DNA of 36,304 nt from Bacteroidales bacterium (GCA_021647205.1 JAKIVD010000032.1:1-36304), one strand, 5' to 3'. Numbered from the stretch's first letter, positions 7,159-15,640 are shown. A program made the numbers and translations. Notes: generated from the sequence alone by a model not told the origin.

Positions 7159-9297
7159 ATGTTTCCCTACCCAAAATATAGCTGCCTTTGGGCTTTTGCG
7201 GTCATTTTTTTATGGCTTCCTTACGGTATCCTGGCACAGGAAAACGATTCGGTGAAAGCACAAAATGTTGAGTTTATTACCGACCAGTTGGAAAATATTG
7301 CCCGGGCAAGCGATTTGAACCTGGACTATACTGACCTGATTGACGACTATTTGTTTTACCTGAAAAATCCTGTTAACCTGAACAGTGATGAGGTTTCTAA
7401 GCTGGCAGACATTTATTTACTGAGCGAAAATCAGTTGCAAAACCTGCAGGTTTACAAAAATAAATACCGCCAATTGTACAGCATTTACGAATTAAAATAT
7501 GTGCCGGGTTTTGATGCAGAGAGCATCAAAAGATTGCTGCCTTTTGTTACCGTAAAACCTCAGGATCAAGAAAAGCCGTTTAAGGTAAAAGATATTTTCA
7601 GGTTTGGGAAACATCAACTGATGCTGCGCTACCAACAGGTACCCGAACCCTCGTCAGGGTACGGCATACTTACCGATTCGGCCTGGATAAAACCGGGTTC
7701 GGTCTACCTTGGAAGTCCGCAAAAAACCTATGCCCGTTATGCGTTCAACTACAAAAACAAAATCCGTTTTGGCTTCACAATGGAAAAAGATGCCGGGGAA
7801 GTATTTTTAACAAGCAAGCTGAGCGACAGTGTTTACGCACTGGTTGGCAGCAAAGTAAGCAACCTATTTGATTTTTATTCGGCCCATGCCTATGTGTCGG
7901 ATATGGGGATTCTCAAAGAAGCCGTGATTGGCGACTACCACCTGGAATTTGGCCAGGGCCTCACCCTGTGGACGGGACTGGCCTTTGGGAAATCGTCGGA
8001 GGCCTTGCAGGTAAAGCGTTTTGCGCGTGGTATCCGGCCCAATACATCGGTCAACGAAAACCGCTTTTTCAGGGGGGCAGCGGTGACAATTGGCTTGAAG
8101 GGTTTTTTGGTGACAGGGTTTTACTCACGAAATAAAGTTGATGCCCATGCAAATTCAACAGGCTTGATTACGGAGGAAACCATCAGCAGCATTCAGGAAA
8201 CCGGATTGCACCGCACCATCAATGAACTGTTGGGCAAAGATGCCATTGAAGTGCGGGCTTACGGCGGGCGCATGGCTTACAAAAAACGAATTCTTGAACT
8301 GGGGGCAACAGCCTTTCAAACCCGATTAAGCGCCAGTTTGCTGCTTGAGAACGACTTGTATAAACTATATAATTTCCAGGGCAACAGCCTGACAAATTAC
8401 GGATTTGATTTGAAATTGAATTTCCAAAAGCTGAACTTTTTTGGTGAATTTTCTGCTTCTTCAAATGGGGGAATGGCCGGAATTGCAGGCCTCAATACTT
8501 TTTTAAGCGACCGTTTTATTTTCACACTGATGTACCACGATTACGGTAAAAATTACCAAAACCTTTTTGCCAATCCTTTTGCCGAAAGCAGTGCCATTGC
8601 CAACGAAAGGGGAATTTACTTCGGCTTTCGTGCCTTGCTGGCCAAGCGATGGCGGCTCACGGCTTATCTTGATTATTTCCGGTTTCCCTGGCTGAAATAC
8701 CGGGTGGATGGCCCTTCTTTCGGTCGCGATTATTTACTCCAGCTAGATTATAATCCCTCGCCTAAAACCAATCTTTATTTCCGTTACCGATACAAACAAA
8801 AGCAGGAGAATTTTTCTGATGACTACGATTACCTGCCTTGGCTTGCCCTGGTGAAAAGAAACGAATTTCGGTTTTTTGTGAGCTATTCTGTTTTCGATTT
8901 TCTCATACTAAAAAACAGGCTTGATTTTGTAACCTACCATAAAGAAGCTGATGAAAATGAGTCGGGCTACCAGGTGTACCAGGATATTTTGTACCGTCCG
9001 GCACGTTTCCCGCTTGAGGCCACTTTCCGCTATGCGTTGTTCGACACCGATGGTTACAACAGCCGGATTTACACCTATGAAAACGATGTGCTGTATGCCT
9101 TTAGCGTGCCCGCCTATTTCGACAGCGGTCAACGCCTTTACCTGATGCTAAAATGGAAGGCGATGAAGCAACTGGATATTTGGCTCAGGGTGGCTAGGGC
9201 GACTTATTTCCAGAGGAGAAGCATTGGTTCCGGTTCGGATGAAATTGACGGTAAGCACAAAACGGAAGTGAAGGTACAGTTGAAGTTGAAGTTATAA
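7159..9297 (+). CDS. secreted ComEA-like helix-hairpin-helix domain fused to an outer-membrane beta-barrel
   Basis: A 712-aa protein with a signal peptide at residues 1-26 (cleaved after ...GILAQ or just before). Residues ~71-132 look like a tandem HhH/ComEA domain: PVNLNSDEVSKLADIYLLSE, then LQNLQVYKNKYRQLYSIYEL, then YVPGFDAESIKRLLPFVTV. This matches ComEA's NLNTA-EEL and S-EDL-x-V-x-G-I-x-x-x-x-x-x-L-x-P-x-I-x-V pattern. The remaining ~570 residues are amphipathic strands rich in Tyr/Phe with GxNxxF-type turns (YARYAFNYKNKIRFGFTMEK; LRFRY-type strands; DNRLDF), ending in KVQLKLKL as an outer-membrane barrel would. HhH domains usually bind DNA without sequence specificity, so a role at the surface or periplasm in DNA capture is possible, though the HhH may have been repurposed. 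It forms a two-gene unit with the upstream barrel gene. The downstream region holds hairpins and a tandem repeat. The family is common in Bacteroidota and, to my knowledge, has no assigned function. Confidence 0.8.
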   Translation: MFPYPKYSCLWAFAVIFLWLPYGILAQENDSVKAQNVEFITDQLENIARASDLNLDYTDLIDDYLFYLKNPVNLNSDEVSKLADIYLLSENQLQNLQVYKNKYRQLYSIYELKYVPGFDAESIKRLLPFVTVKPQDQEKPFKVKDIFRFGKHQLMLRYQQVPEPSSGYGILTDSAWIKPGSVYLGSPQKTYARYAFNYKNKIRFGFTMEKDAGEVFLTSKLSDSVYALVGSKVSNLFDFYSAHAYVSDMGILKEAVIGDYHLEFGQGLTLWTGLAFGKSSEALQVKRFARGIRPNTSVNENRFFRGAAVTIGLKGFLVTGFYSRNKVDAHANSTGLITEETISSIQETGLHRTINELLGKDAIEVRAYGGRMAYKKRILELGATAFQTRLSASLLLENDLYKLYNFQGNSLTNYGFDLKLNFQKLNFFGEFSASSNGGMAGIAGLNTFLSDRFIFTLMYHDYGKNYQNLFANPFAESSAIANERGIYFGFRALLAKRWRLTAYLDYFRFPWLKYRVDGPSFGRDYLLQLDYNPSPKTNLYFRYRYKQKQENFSDDYDYLPWLALVKRNEFRFFVSYSVFDFLILKNRLDFVTYHKEADENESGYQVYQDILYRPARFPLEATFRYALFDTDGYNSRIYTYENDVLYAFSVPAYFDSGQRLYLMLKWKAMKQLDIWLRVARATYFQRRSIGSGSDEIDGKHKTEVKVQLKLKL

Positions 9298-9323
9298 AAT
9301 GATGTTGCTATTCGGGTATTTCA

Positions 9324-9358
9324 AGACCTTCCAGCGTGTGCAACTCCCGGAAGAGTCT
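9324..9358. terminator. imperfect hairpin downstream of the HhH-barrel gene
   Basis: Arms GACCTTCC (9325-9332) and GGAAGAGTC (9349-9357) pair over 8 bp with one bulged A. It lies 27 bp after the stop at 9297 and at the left border of the tandem array. No U-run follows, so intrinsic termination is uncertain. It shares the CTTCC core with the array units and may be the ancestral repeat end. Confidence 0.45.
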
Positions 9359-9372
9359 GTCAGGGGAGAAAT

Positions 9373-9560
9373 AACTCATCAGGTCTAAATCCAACTCTTC
9401 CAGGTCTAAATCACAACTCTTCCAGGTCTAAATCACAACTCTTCCAGGTCTAAATTACAACTCTTCCATGTCTAAATCACAACTCTTCCATGTCTAAATC
9501 ACAACTCTTCCATGTCTAAATCACAACTCTTCCATGTCTAAATCACAACTCTTCCAGGTC
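9373..9560. repeat. 22-bp tandem repeat array (7 full units plus partial ends)
   Basis: Seven consecutive 22-bp units, beginning AACTCTTCCAGGTC and ending TAAATCAC, run from 9393 to 9546. Before them comes a 20-bp degenerate unit (9373-9392) and after them a half unit (9547-9560). Units 1-3 read CCAGGTCT and units 4-7 read CCATGTCT, so the two sequence variants occupy separate blocks, as expected if copies were added by slippage or unequal crossing-over. The unit length is not a multiple of three and both strands contain stops, so it is not coding. There are no spacers, so it is not CRISPR. The unit closely resembles the half-site of the palindrome at 15546-15610. Confidence 0.95.
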
Positions 9561-9579
9561 GTTCCGACTCTGGAAGGTT
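9547..9579. terminator. hairpin between convergent genes, at right end of tandem array
   Basis: AACTCTTCCAGGTC pairs with GACTCTGGAAGGTT around a GTTCC loop, with one G-U pair and two bulges. The left arm is the last half unit of the 22-bp array. The hairpin lies 3 bp past the stop of the minus-strand DUF58 gene, so it could terminate that transcript, although no clear U-run is present. Confidence 0.45.
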
Positions 9580-9581
9580 GG

Positions 9582-10514
9582 TTAGTACAACTTTTCTCTT
9601 TTAAACAAATACGGGAGTAAAATCCCCTCAAAACCTTTGTTGATGTCGGCTTCGACATAATCGATTTTGTAGCGTCCACAACGGACTTCCAGTTCTTTTC
9701 GCACTTCGGAAAAAGCTTTTTGGTATTTCTCACGCACTTCCACCGGGTTAAGCTTAATTGTTTCGCCACTTTCCATATCTACAAATTTAAAAGGGCGGTC
9801 GTCAAGGTCAAGGTCTTCTTCCAGCTTCTTATCAACCACATGGAAAAGGATGACTTCGTGCTTGTAGTGCTTTAAATGCTGAAGCGCCGAAAACATTTCG
9901 TCAATGCTACCCGAATCATCCATCATGTCGCTGAAGATAATTACCAGCGAGCGCTTGTGCAACATTTCGACAATAAGGTGCAGGGAGGCCGTTACATTGG
10001 TAGGCTTTTGTTCTTTTCCCCCTTTGGGGTCAAGCAATTTCTCCAACTCGGTAAACAAATATCTTTGGTGCACCGAACTGGAACGCGCCTGTGTGTGCAG
10101 GTCGAGCTTTTCGGAAAACAGGCTGACACCCACTGCATCGCGTTGTTTTTTCATCAGGTTGATTAAAACAGCCGCGGCATAAACCGAAAAAAGCAGTTTG
10201 TTGGGATTGGAAATATCCGCTTTGTCGCGCAAAGGGAAGTACATGGAAGAGGAACGGTCGATGATGATGCGGCACCGCAGGTTGGTCTCCTCCTCGAAAC
10301 GTTTGACGAACATTTTATCGGTTCGTCCGTAAAGTTTCCAGTCGACAAAGCGCGTGGACTCGCCGGGATTGTAAAGCCGGTGCTCGGCAAACTCCACAGA
10401 GAAACCATGAAACGGGCTTTTGTGCAAACCCGTAATAAACCCCTCAACTACCTGGGCAGCGAGAAATTCGAGCGAATTAAACGGTTGCAGTTTTTCTCTG
10501 TCAATGGTACGCAA
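9582..10514 (-). CDS. DUF58 domain protein (VWA-like fold)
   Basis: A 310-aa cytoplasmic DUF58-family protein. The family signature is clear: GEST-RFVDWKLYGRTDKMFVKRFEEE (consensus G-D-x-x-R-x-I-D-W-x-x-x-A-R-x-x-x-L-x-V-K-x-F-x-E-E) around residues 50-78, followed by IIIDRSSSM, a DxSxS MIDAS-like motif typical of von Willebrand A folds. LVIIFSDMMDD comes later in the same fold. In Bacteroidota these proteins usually sit with a MoxR AAA+ ATPase and Bat proteins, but no such partner is present here: the upstream neighbour is trxA and the downstream region is the repeat array. The orphan position suggests partners elsewhere. A terminator-like hairpin separates it from trxA, so it probably has its own promoter, which I could not identify. 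Confidence 0.88.
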   Translation of the reverse strand: MRTIDREKLQPFNSLEFLAAQVVEGFITGLHKSPFHGFSVEFAEHRLYNPGESTRFVDWKLYGRTDKMFVKRFEEETNLRCRIIIDRSSSMYFPLRDKADISNPNKLLFSVYAAAVLINLMKKQRDAVGVSLFSEKLDLHTQARSSSVHQRYLFTELEKLLDPKGGKEQKPTNVTASLHLIVEMLHKRSLVIIFSDMMDDSGSIDEMFSALQHLKHYKHEVILFHVVDKKLEEDLDLDDRPFKFVDMESGETIKLNPVEVREKYQKAFSEVRKELEVRCGRYKIDYVEADINKGFEGILLPYLFKREKLY

Positions 10515-10538
10515 GGCTTCGGTTTTAAGGGTAAAGCG

Positions 10539-10565
10539 AAAAAAAGGCCATCCTGCGACAGCCTT
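10539..10565 (-). terminator. rho-independent terminator after trxA
   Basis: On the minus strand, AAGGC and GCCTT enclose a 12-nt loop (10544-10565), followed at once by a run of seven T (10545-10539). It lies 26 bp past the trxA stop and before the DUF58 start at 10514, so trxA and DUF58 are probably separate transcription units. Confidence 0.65.
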
Positions 10566-10590
10566 CTTTAAAAAAAATATTCACTAAACT

Positions 10591-10908
10591 TTACAGCAGG
10601 GCTTCCAGTTTTTCAACCAGCTTTTGCTTGGGGACAGCGCCCACCTGTTTGTCAACAACTTCTCCGTTTTTGAAAAAGAGCACGGTGGGGATATTTCTGA
10701 TTCCGTAGTTTCTTGCCGATTGGGGATTGTTGTCCACATCCAGTTTTCCGACGACGGCTTTGTCGCTGAAGTCTTCCCCGATTTCCTGTACAATGGGGCC
10801 GACCATCCGGCAGGGGCCGCACCAGACTGCCCAGAAGTCAACAATGACCGGTTTGTCCGATTTCAATACAATTGCCTCAAAATTAGCGTCTGTGATTTCT
10901 AATGCCAT
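10591..10908 (-). CDS. trxA: thioredoxin
   Basis: A 105-aa cytoplasmic thioredoxin of ordinary length, without a signal peptide. The redox-active WCGPC motif is at residues 29-33 in the typical VDFWAVWCGPCRM context. The conserved PVIVDF strand precedes it, and the cis-proline loop (NIPTVLFFKNGE) and the C-terminal helix follow. It reduces protein disulfides, with electrons from thioredoxin reductase (not in this window), and serves as donor for enzymes such as ribonucleotide reductase. A TAnnTTTG box lies upstream at 10936-10943 and a terminator downstream, so it appears to be a single-gene transcript between dnaE and the DUF58 gene. Confidence 0.97.
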   Translation of the reverse strand: MALEITDANFEAIVLKSDKPVIVDFWAVWCGPCRMVGPIVQEIGEDFSDKAVVGKLDVDNNPQSARNYGIRNIPTVLFFKNGEVVDKQVGAVPKQKLVEKLEALL

Positions 10909-10935
10909 AATATTTCAGTTTTTGGTTTCACGGCG

Positions 10936-10943
10936 CAAAGGTA
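10936..10943 (-). promoter_or_regulatory. -7 promoter box TACCTTTG for trxA
   Basis: The plus strand reads CAAAGGTA, i.e. TACCTTTG on the minus strand, a perfect match to the Bacteroidota -7 consensus TAnnTTTG. It is 27 bp upstream of the trxA ATG. I did not find a convincing -33 TTTG. Confidence 0.6.
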
Positions 10944-11018
10944 AAAGATTAACGTTTGCCTTTGGCTTGCCGGTTGAAAAATAAGTATTGTTTTTGAAAA
11001 AATTTTACCCCTCCCCGG

Positions 11019-14000
11019 CTAATTGATTTGATATTCCAAATTTTTAAAGGTATTCAGCCCCAGGATAAAGGAACGCGGTTCAACTTTTACTGAAGACGAT
11101 TTCATTTGCAGGGAGATGCCGGCTTCGGTATCTTTCAGAAAAAGCTGTAGTTCACAATCGCCGGCATTGTTTCGTGCCAGCAGGCTGAGCTTGTTAACCA
11201 GCTCATCGTTAACATGTCCGGCATGAACGGTCAGGGCAATATTTTTGCTTAACTTCGACATGGCTTCAACCAGCAGGAAAATATCCGACACCTGGATACT
11301 GAGGTTGCCGGGACGGCTGCGGTATTCTTCCACTTTGGCTATCACAAAGATATTGTTGCCCACCTCCAGCATGTGTTTCTTTTTCAGGTACTCTTCAGAA
11401 AACAACATCAGGTTGATACTGCCCGTAAAGTCCTCGATGGTAATGATGCCGTAATCTGAACCGTTTCTTGCAATTTTTTGCACCGATTCGGTAATCATCC
11501 CGGCAAACATTACTTTTTGCCCTTTCAGTGATTCCAGGTTGTTGCGCAGATGGCTTGCATCAGTAGTACAAAAACGGTTCATTGTGAGGCGGAAATCATC
11601 AAGTGGATGCCCCGAAATGTAAAAGCCCGTAACTTCTTTTTCCATTCGCAACTGTACCGCCGGTGGCAGATGCGGGCAGGCCGGGATGGCGGGGTCCTTC
11701 ACTTCAAATGTTTCCGCATCGCCAAACAGGGAGGTTTGCTGTGAGTTTTGTCTTTCCTGGTAATTGGCGCCAAGGCGGATAACATTTTCGATAAAAGTCT
11801 GGTTGTTCTCTTCTTCCTTGTAAAAATACTGTCCGCGGTGGGTGCCTTCAAAACCGTCGAATGCCCCGGCCATGGCCAATGCCTCGAAACTCCGCTTGTT
11901 GACTGTGCGCAGGTTCACCCGCTTGGCAAAGTCGAAAATACTCTTAAAAGAACCGTTTTGCCGGCGTTCTTCCACAATCTGCTCCACCGCGGCCTCTCCC
12001 ACCCCTTTGATGGCTGCCATTCCAAAGCGGATAATCTTTTCACCGGTAACGGTAAATTTCTTCCCGCTTTCATTCACATCGGGCCTGAGCACTGAGATCC
12101 CCATCCGGCTGGCTTCGCTGATGTACTGGGTAATCTTTTTAATGTCGTGCAGGTTACGGCTAAGGTTGGCCGCCATAAATTCGGCGGGATAATGTGTTTT
12201 GAGGTAGGCTGTTTGGTACGACAGATGCGAATAACAGGTGGCATGCGATTTATTGAAAGCGTATTTGGCAAAGGCTTCCCAGTCGTGCCAGACTTTTAAC
12301 ACCTTGTTCTCGGGCAGTCCGTTTTTTACACAACCTTCGACAAATTTCACCCTGAGTTTTTCCATCTCAGCCTTTTTCTTCTTGCCCATCGCTTTGCGCA
12401 GGGAATCAGACTGCCCGCGGGTAAATCCGGCCATCAAACGCGAAAGCAACATCACCTGTTCCTGATACACCGTAATGCCGTAAGTTTCCTTTAAAATTTC
12501 TTCCATTACGGGCAAATCGTATTCAATTTCTTCGCGCCCGTGTTTGCGCTTGATGTAATTAGGGATGTACTCCATCGGCCCCGGACGGTACAGGGCATTC
12601 ATGGCAATAAGGTCTTCGAAACGGGTGGGCTTTAAGTCTTTGAGGTATTTTTGCATCCCGTCCGACTCGAACTGGAAAAGCGCCGTAGTTTCTCCGCGGC
12701 TGTACAATTCATAGGTTTCTTTATCGTCGAAGGGGATGGTACTGATATCTATATCTATTTCCCTCGACATTTTAATATTTTCGAGGGTGTCGCGAACAAT
12801 CGAGAGTGTTTTTAATCCCAGAAAGTCCATTTTCAGCAAGCCGATGGATTCGATGAATTTCCCATCCAATTGCGTCGAATAATCCAGAACAGACTCTTTC
12901 ACCGTTGCAACCGGCACATAATTTACCAGGTCTTTTTTACTGATGATGATACCGCAGGCGTGGGTTCCGGTATTGCGCACCGAGCCTTCCAGCGTGAGTG
13001 CATTTTTGATGACCGAAACTACTTCGGGTTTCCCTTTTTCGTATTCGTTTTTAAACTCCGGCACTTTTTTTAGCGCTGATTGCAGGCTTACCCCCGGACC
13101 GTCGGGTACCATTTTCGCCAGGCGGTCGGCTTCCGAAAGGGGCAGTTTTTGCACCCGCGCCACATCCCTGATTGCCATTTTCGCCGCCATCGTTCCGAAT
13201 GTAATCAGGTGCGCCACCCTTTTCTTCCCGTATTTTTCGGCAACCCATTGCAGTACTTTTTCCCTGCCGTCATCATCAAAATCAATATCAATATCAGGCA
13301 TCGAAATCCGGTCGGGATTCAGGAAACGTTCAAAAAGGAGGTTGTATTCCAGGGGATCAATATCCGTTATTCGTAAACAGTAAGAAACCACCGAACCGGC
13401 AGCGCTTCCCCGGCCCGGCCCGATAATCACATCCATCTCGCGGGCGGCATTTAAAAAATCCCAGACAATGAGAAAGTAGTCGGGAAAGCCCATTTTTTTG
13501 ATGGTTTCCAGCTCAAAGTCGATGCGCTCTTCCAGCTCAGGCGTAATTTCTTTATACCGAATTTTTGCCCCTTCGTAAGAAATATAACGAAGGTAATCGT
13601 CAGCATCTTTGTAGCCATCCGGAATAACAAATTCCGGCATAATGGGTGCGTGGTTCAATTCGAAGGCTTCAATTTTATCAGCCACTTCGGCTGTATTTAC
13701 CAACGCCTCGGGAAGGTCGGCAAAAAGGGCCTTCATTTCTTCCCGGGTTTTAAACCACTCCTGCTGTGTGTAACGCATTCGCCGGGGATCGTCGAGGTCT
13801 TTGGCAGTCCCAATGCAAATCAGGCGGTCGTGGGCGCCGGCATCTTCTTTTTCAATAAAGTGCACATCGTTGGTTGCCACCACTTTCAGCCCGTGTTTGG
13901 CCGCCATTTTCACTAATGTTTTGTTGACAAATACCTGGTCGTCAAAAACCTTTTTGTCCATTTCCGGGTCCCCGGTGGGATGACGTTGCAGTTCGAGGTA

Positions 14001-15254
14001 GAAATTGTCCCCGAAAATTTCTTTGTACTCCAGCAATGCCATTTCCGCTTTTTCTTCCCCTTCGTTGATGATCTTTTGTGAAATTTCACCTCCGAGACAA
14101 GCTGACAAAGCAATCAATCCTTCGCTGTATTTTCGTAATAAATCCTTGTCGATGCGGGGTTTGTAGTAGTAACCATCCGTCCATCCGGCAGAAACCAGTA
14201 CCATCAAATTTTCGTAGCCTTTGCGGTTTTTGGCCAGCAGCACCAGGTGCCAGCCCGAACCATCCGTTTTGGTTTTCTTCTGCTCCATGCCCCGCCGGGC
14301 GATGTACATTTCACAACCGAGGATGGGTTTTAAACCCAATTCAACAGCGATATCGTGAAATTTCTTCACACCGTACATCACACCGTGGTCGGTGATGGCC
14401 ACAGCCTGCTGACCGTCGTCTTTTGCCTTTTGCAGCAAGGCCTGGATGTTGGAAAGGCCGTCGAGTACCGAAAACTGGGTGTGCACGTGAAGGTGGGTAA
14501 AGGGCACATCCTCCAAATCAACACCATCTGTCGGGGGAGGAAGTTCTGCTTCTTCAACCACCCCTGTTTTTTCCTGCTCATGATAGGGTTCGACTGTAAT
14601 GCCGATTGCCGCAATGGGTTCGGTATGTGCATTTTTAAAAGCGTCAACTACCTCCTGCTCCAGTTTCAGCATGGGGGCTGTAATAATATTTATGCGGATC
14701 AATTCGAGGAAACAACGGGCCGTTGCCTGCACATCGGCAGATGCATTGTGGGCGGCATCGAAGCCTTCGCCAAATAATTTTTGGTGCAACTCATTGAGGT
14801 TTGGCCACTTAAATTTTCCACCCCGGCCACCGGGCAGGGCGCAATAATTTGTGGAAGCATTTTTGGTATCGACAATATTTTTTTCAAACAGGGATGTTTC
14901 CATTTGCTTGCGGATGAATTCTGCACCCATGATGCTGTTGTCAAACTCGATATTGTGTCCTGAAACTGTGGAAACAGATGCGAGTGCCTTGTTGAATTCT
15001 TCCAAAACAAATACCAAATCCTGTCCTTCTTTTTGGGCCCTGTCTGTAGAAATGCCATGGATTTTTTCGGAACCATAAGGGATGGTAAATCCCTCAGGAC
15101 GAATAATGAAGTTTTTCACATCCGTCAACTCACCTTTTTCGTCGTGGATTTGCCAGGCCAGCTGTACCAGTCGCGGCCAGTTTTCCGAGTCGGTTAAAGG
15201 GGCGTTGTAATCTTTTGGCAGACCGGTTGTTTCGGTATCGTAAATAAGGAACAT
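11019..15254 (-). CDS. dnaE: DNA polymerase III alpha subunit with fused N-terminal proofreading exonuclease
   Basis: The replicative polymerase, 1411 aa from the ATG at 15254 (MFLIYDTETTGLP); an in-frame ATG at 15284 would add ten residues. Residues ~1-190 form a DnaQ-like DEDDh 3'-5' exonuclease with all five catalytic positions: D6 and E8 (DTET), D105 (HNIEFD), H169 and D174 (AAHNASADV). After a ~60-residue linker comes the PHP domain (THLHVHTQFSVLDG, AITDHGVMYG), then the C-family polymerase core with FGPGRGSAAGS-like (IGPGRGSAAGSVVSYCL) and the catalytic aspartate stretch PDIDIDFDDD. HhH motifs and an OB fold (KVMFAGMITESVQKI ... GIITIEDFTGSINLMLF) follow. It synthesises both strands at the fork together with the clamp and loader. 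The fusion puts proofreading in the same chain, unlike E. coli, where epsilon is separate, and unlike PolC, where the exonuclease is inserted inside PHP. Confidence 0.97.
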   Translation of the reverse strand: MFLIYDTETTGLPKDYNAPLTDSENWPRLVQLAWQIHDEKGELTDVKNFIIRPEGFTIPYGSEKIHGISTDRAQKEGQDLVFVLEEFNKALASVSTVSGHNIEFDNSIMGAEFIRKQMETSLFEKNIVDTKNASTNYCALPGGRGGKFKWPNLNELHQKLFGEGFDAAHNASADVQATARCFLELIRINIITAPMLKLEQEVVDAFKNAHTEPIAAIGITVEPYHEQEKTGVVEEAELPPPTDGVDLEDVPFTHLHVHTQFSVLDGLSNIQALLQKAKDDGQQAVAITDHGVMYGVKKFHDIAVELGLKPILGCEMYIARRGMEQKKTKTDGSGWHLVLLAKNRKGYENLMVLVSAGWTDGYYYKPRIDKDLLRKYSEGLIALSACLGGEISQKIINEGEEKAEMALLEYKEIFGDNFYLELQRHPTGDPEMDKKVFDDQVFVNKTLVKMAAKHGLKVVATNDVHFIEKEDAGAHDRLICIGTAKDLDDPRRMRYTQQEWFKTREEMKALFADLPEALVNTAEVADKIEAFELNHAPIMPEFVIPDGYKDADDYLRYISYEGAKIRYKEITPELEERIDFELETIKKMGFPDYFLIVWDFLNAAREMDVIIGPGRGSAAGSVVSYCLRITDIDPLEYNLLFERFLNPDRISMPDIDIDFDDDGREKVLQWVAEKYGKKRVAHLITFGTMAAKMAIRDVARVQKLPLSEADRLAKMVPDGPGVSLQSALKKVPEFKNEYEKGKPEVVSVIKNALTLEGSVRNTGTHACGIIISKKDLVNYVPVATVKESVLDYSTQLDGKFIESIGLLKMDFLGLKTLSIVRDTLENIKMSREIDIDISTIPFDDKETYELYSRGETTALFQFESDGMQKYLKDLKPTRFEDLIAMNALYRPGPMEYIPNYIKRKHGREEIEYDLPVMEEILKETYGITVYQEQVMLLSRLMAGFTRGQSDSLRKAMGKKKKAEMEKLRVKFVEGCVKNGLPENKVLKVWHDWEAFAKYAFNKSHATCYSHLSYQTAYLKTHYPAEFMAANLSRNLHDIKKITQYISEASRMGISVLRPDVNESGKKFTVTGEKIIRFGMAAIKGVGEAAVEQIVEERRQNGSFKSIFDFAKRVNLRTVNKRSFEALAMAGAFDGFEGTHRGQYFYKEEENNQTFIENVIRLGANYQERQNSQQTSLFGDAETFEVKDPAIPACPHLPPAVQLRMEKEVTGFYISGHPLDDFRLTMNRFCTTDASHLRNNLESLKGQKVMFAGMITESVQKIARNGSDYGIITIEDFTGSINLMLFSEEYLKKKHMLEVGNNIFVIAKVEEYRSRPGNLSIQVSDIFLLVEAMSKLSKNIALTVHAGHVNDELVNKLSLLARNNAGDCELQLFLKDTEAGISLQMKSSSVKVEPRSFILGLNTFKNLEYQIN

Positions 15255-15497
15255 GGATTTTTTCTTTCGGTTTGGGGTGAACAATAATTGAAGCCAAAGA
15301 ATTACAACACCCTGTTTCTATGGGATTTGCAAAATATTTCGACCGCTAACAAAACTAATTAAATTGCATTTGGAAAAAGTCGGTGTTGATAACTTTAAGC
15401 GGCACAGCAACGCACAAAAGCAGGTACAAGCTTTTTGCACAATACTTTCAATTGTTGAAAAGTTTTTCGCTTCCGCTTGAATACAAACAAGAATATC

Positions 15498-15529
15498 TTG
15501 CCGGGTTTTTTCTTCTTTGCTTACATTTG
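15498..15529 (+). promoter_or_regulatory. putative promoter of the macrodomain gene
   Basis: TACATTTG at 15522-15529 fits TAnnTTTG, and a TTG at 15498-15500 lies 21 bp upstream, within the usual 17-23 bp spacing to the -33 element. Transcription from here would place the large palindrome (15546-15610) in the 5' untranslated leader of the gene starting at 15641. The rest of the 386-bp divergent region 15255-15640 shows no gene. Confidence 0.45.
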
Positions 15530-15545
15530 AAGTTTCTACTTTCGG

Positions 15546-15610
15546 AACTTTTCCAGGTTTGAAACCGCAACTTTTCCAAAGTTTTAAACTTTGGAAAAGT
15601 TGAGAACCTG
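15546..15610. repeat. extragenic palindrome with perfect 17-bp arms
   Basis: CAACTTTTCCAAAGTTT (15568-15584) and its exact reverse complement (15586-15602) are separated by a single T. Outside them CAGGTT (15554-15559) pairs with AACCTG (15605-15610). The left flank GAACTTTTCCAGGTTTGAAA is itself the half-site related to the 22-bp array at 9373-9560. The symmetry on both strands, lack of coding and recurrence of the core AACTyTTCCA point to a Bacteroidota repetitive extragenic palindrome rather than a single operator. Confidence 0.85.
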
Positions 15611-15640
15611 TAAAAAATTACCCCTAAAATATAAAAGGAC

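Noticed and set aside
9373-9560. CRISPR array
   Set aside because: The 22-bp units are contiguous with no unique spacers, and there are no cas genes in the window.
11245-15078. Open frames antisense to or overlapping dnaE
   Set aside because: dnaE is intact and fully conserved in its own frame; these are by-products of its codon usage.
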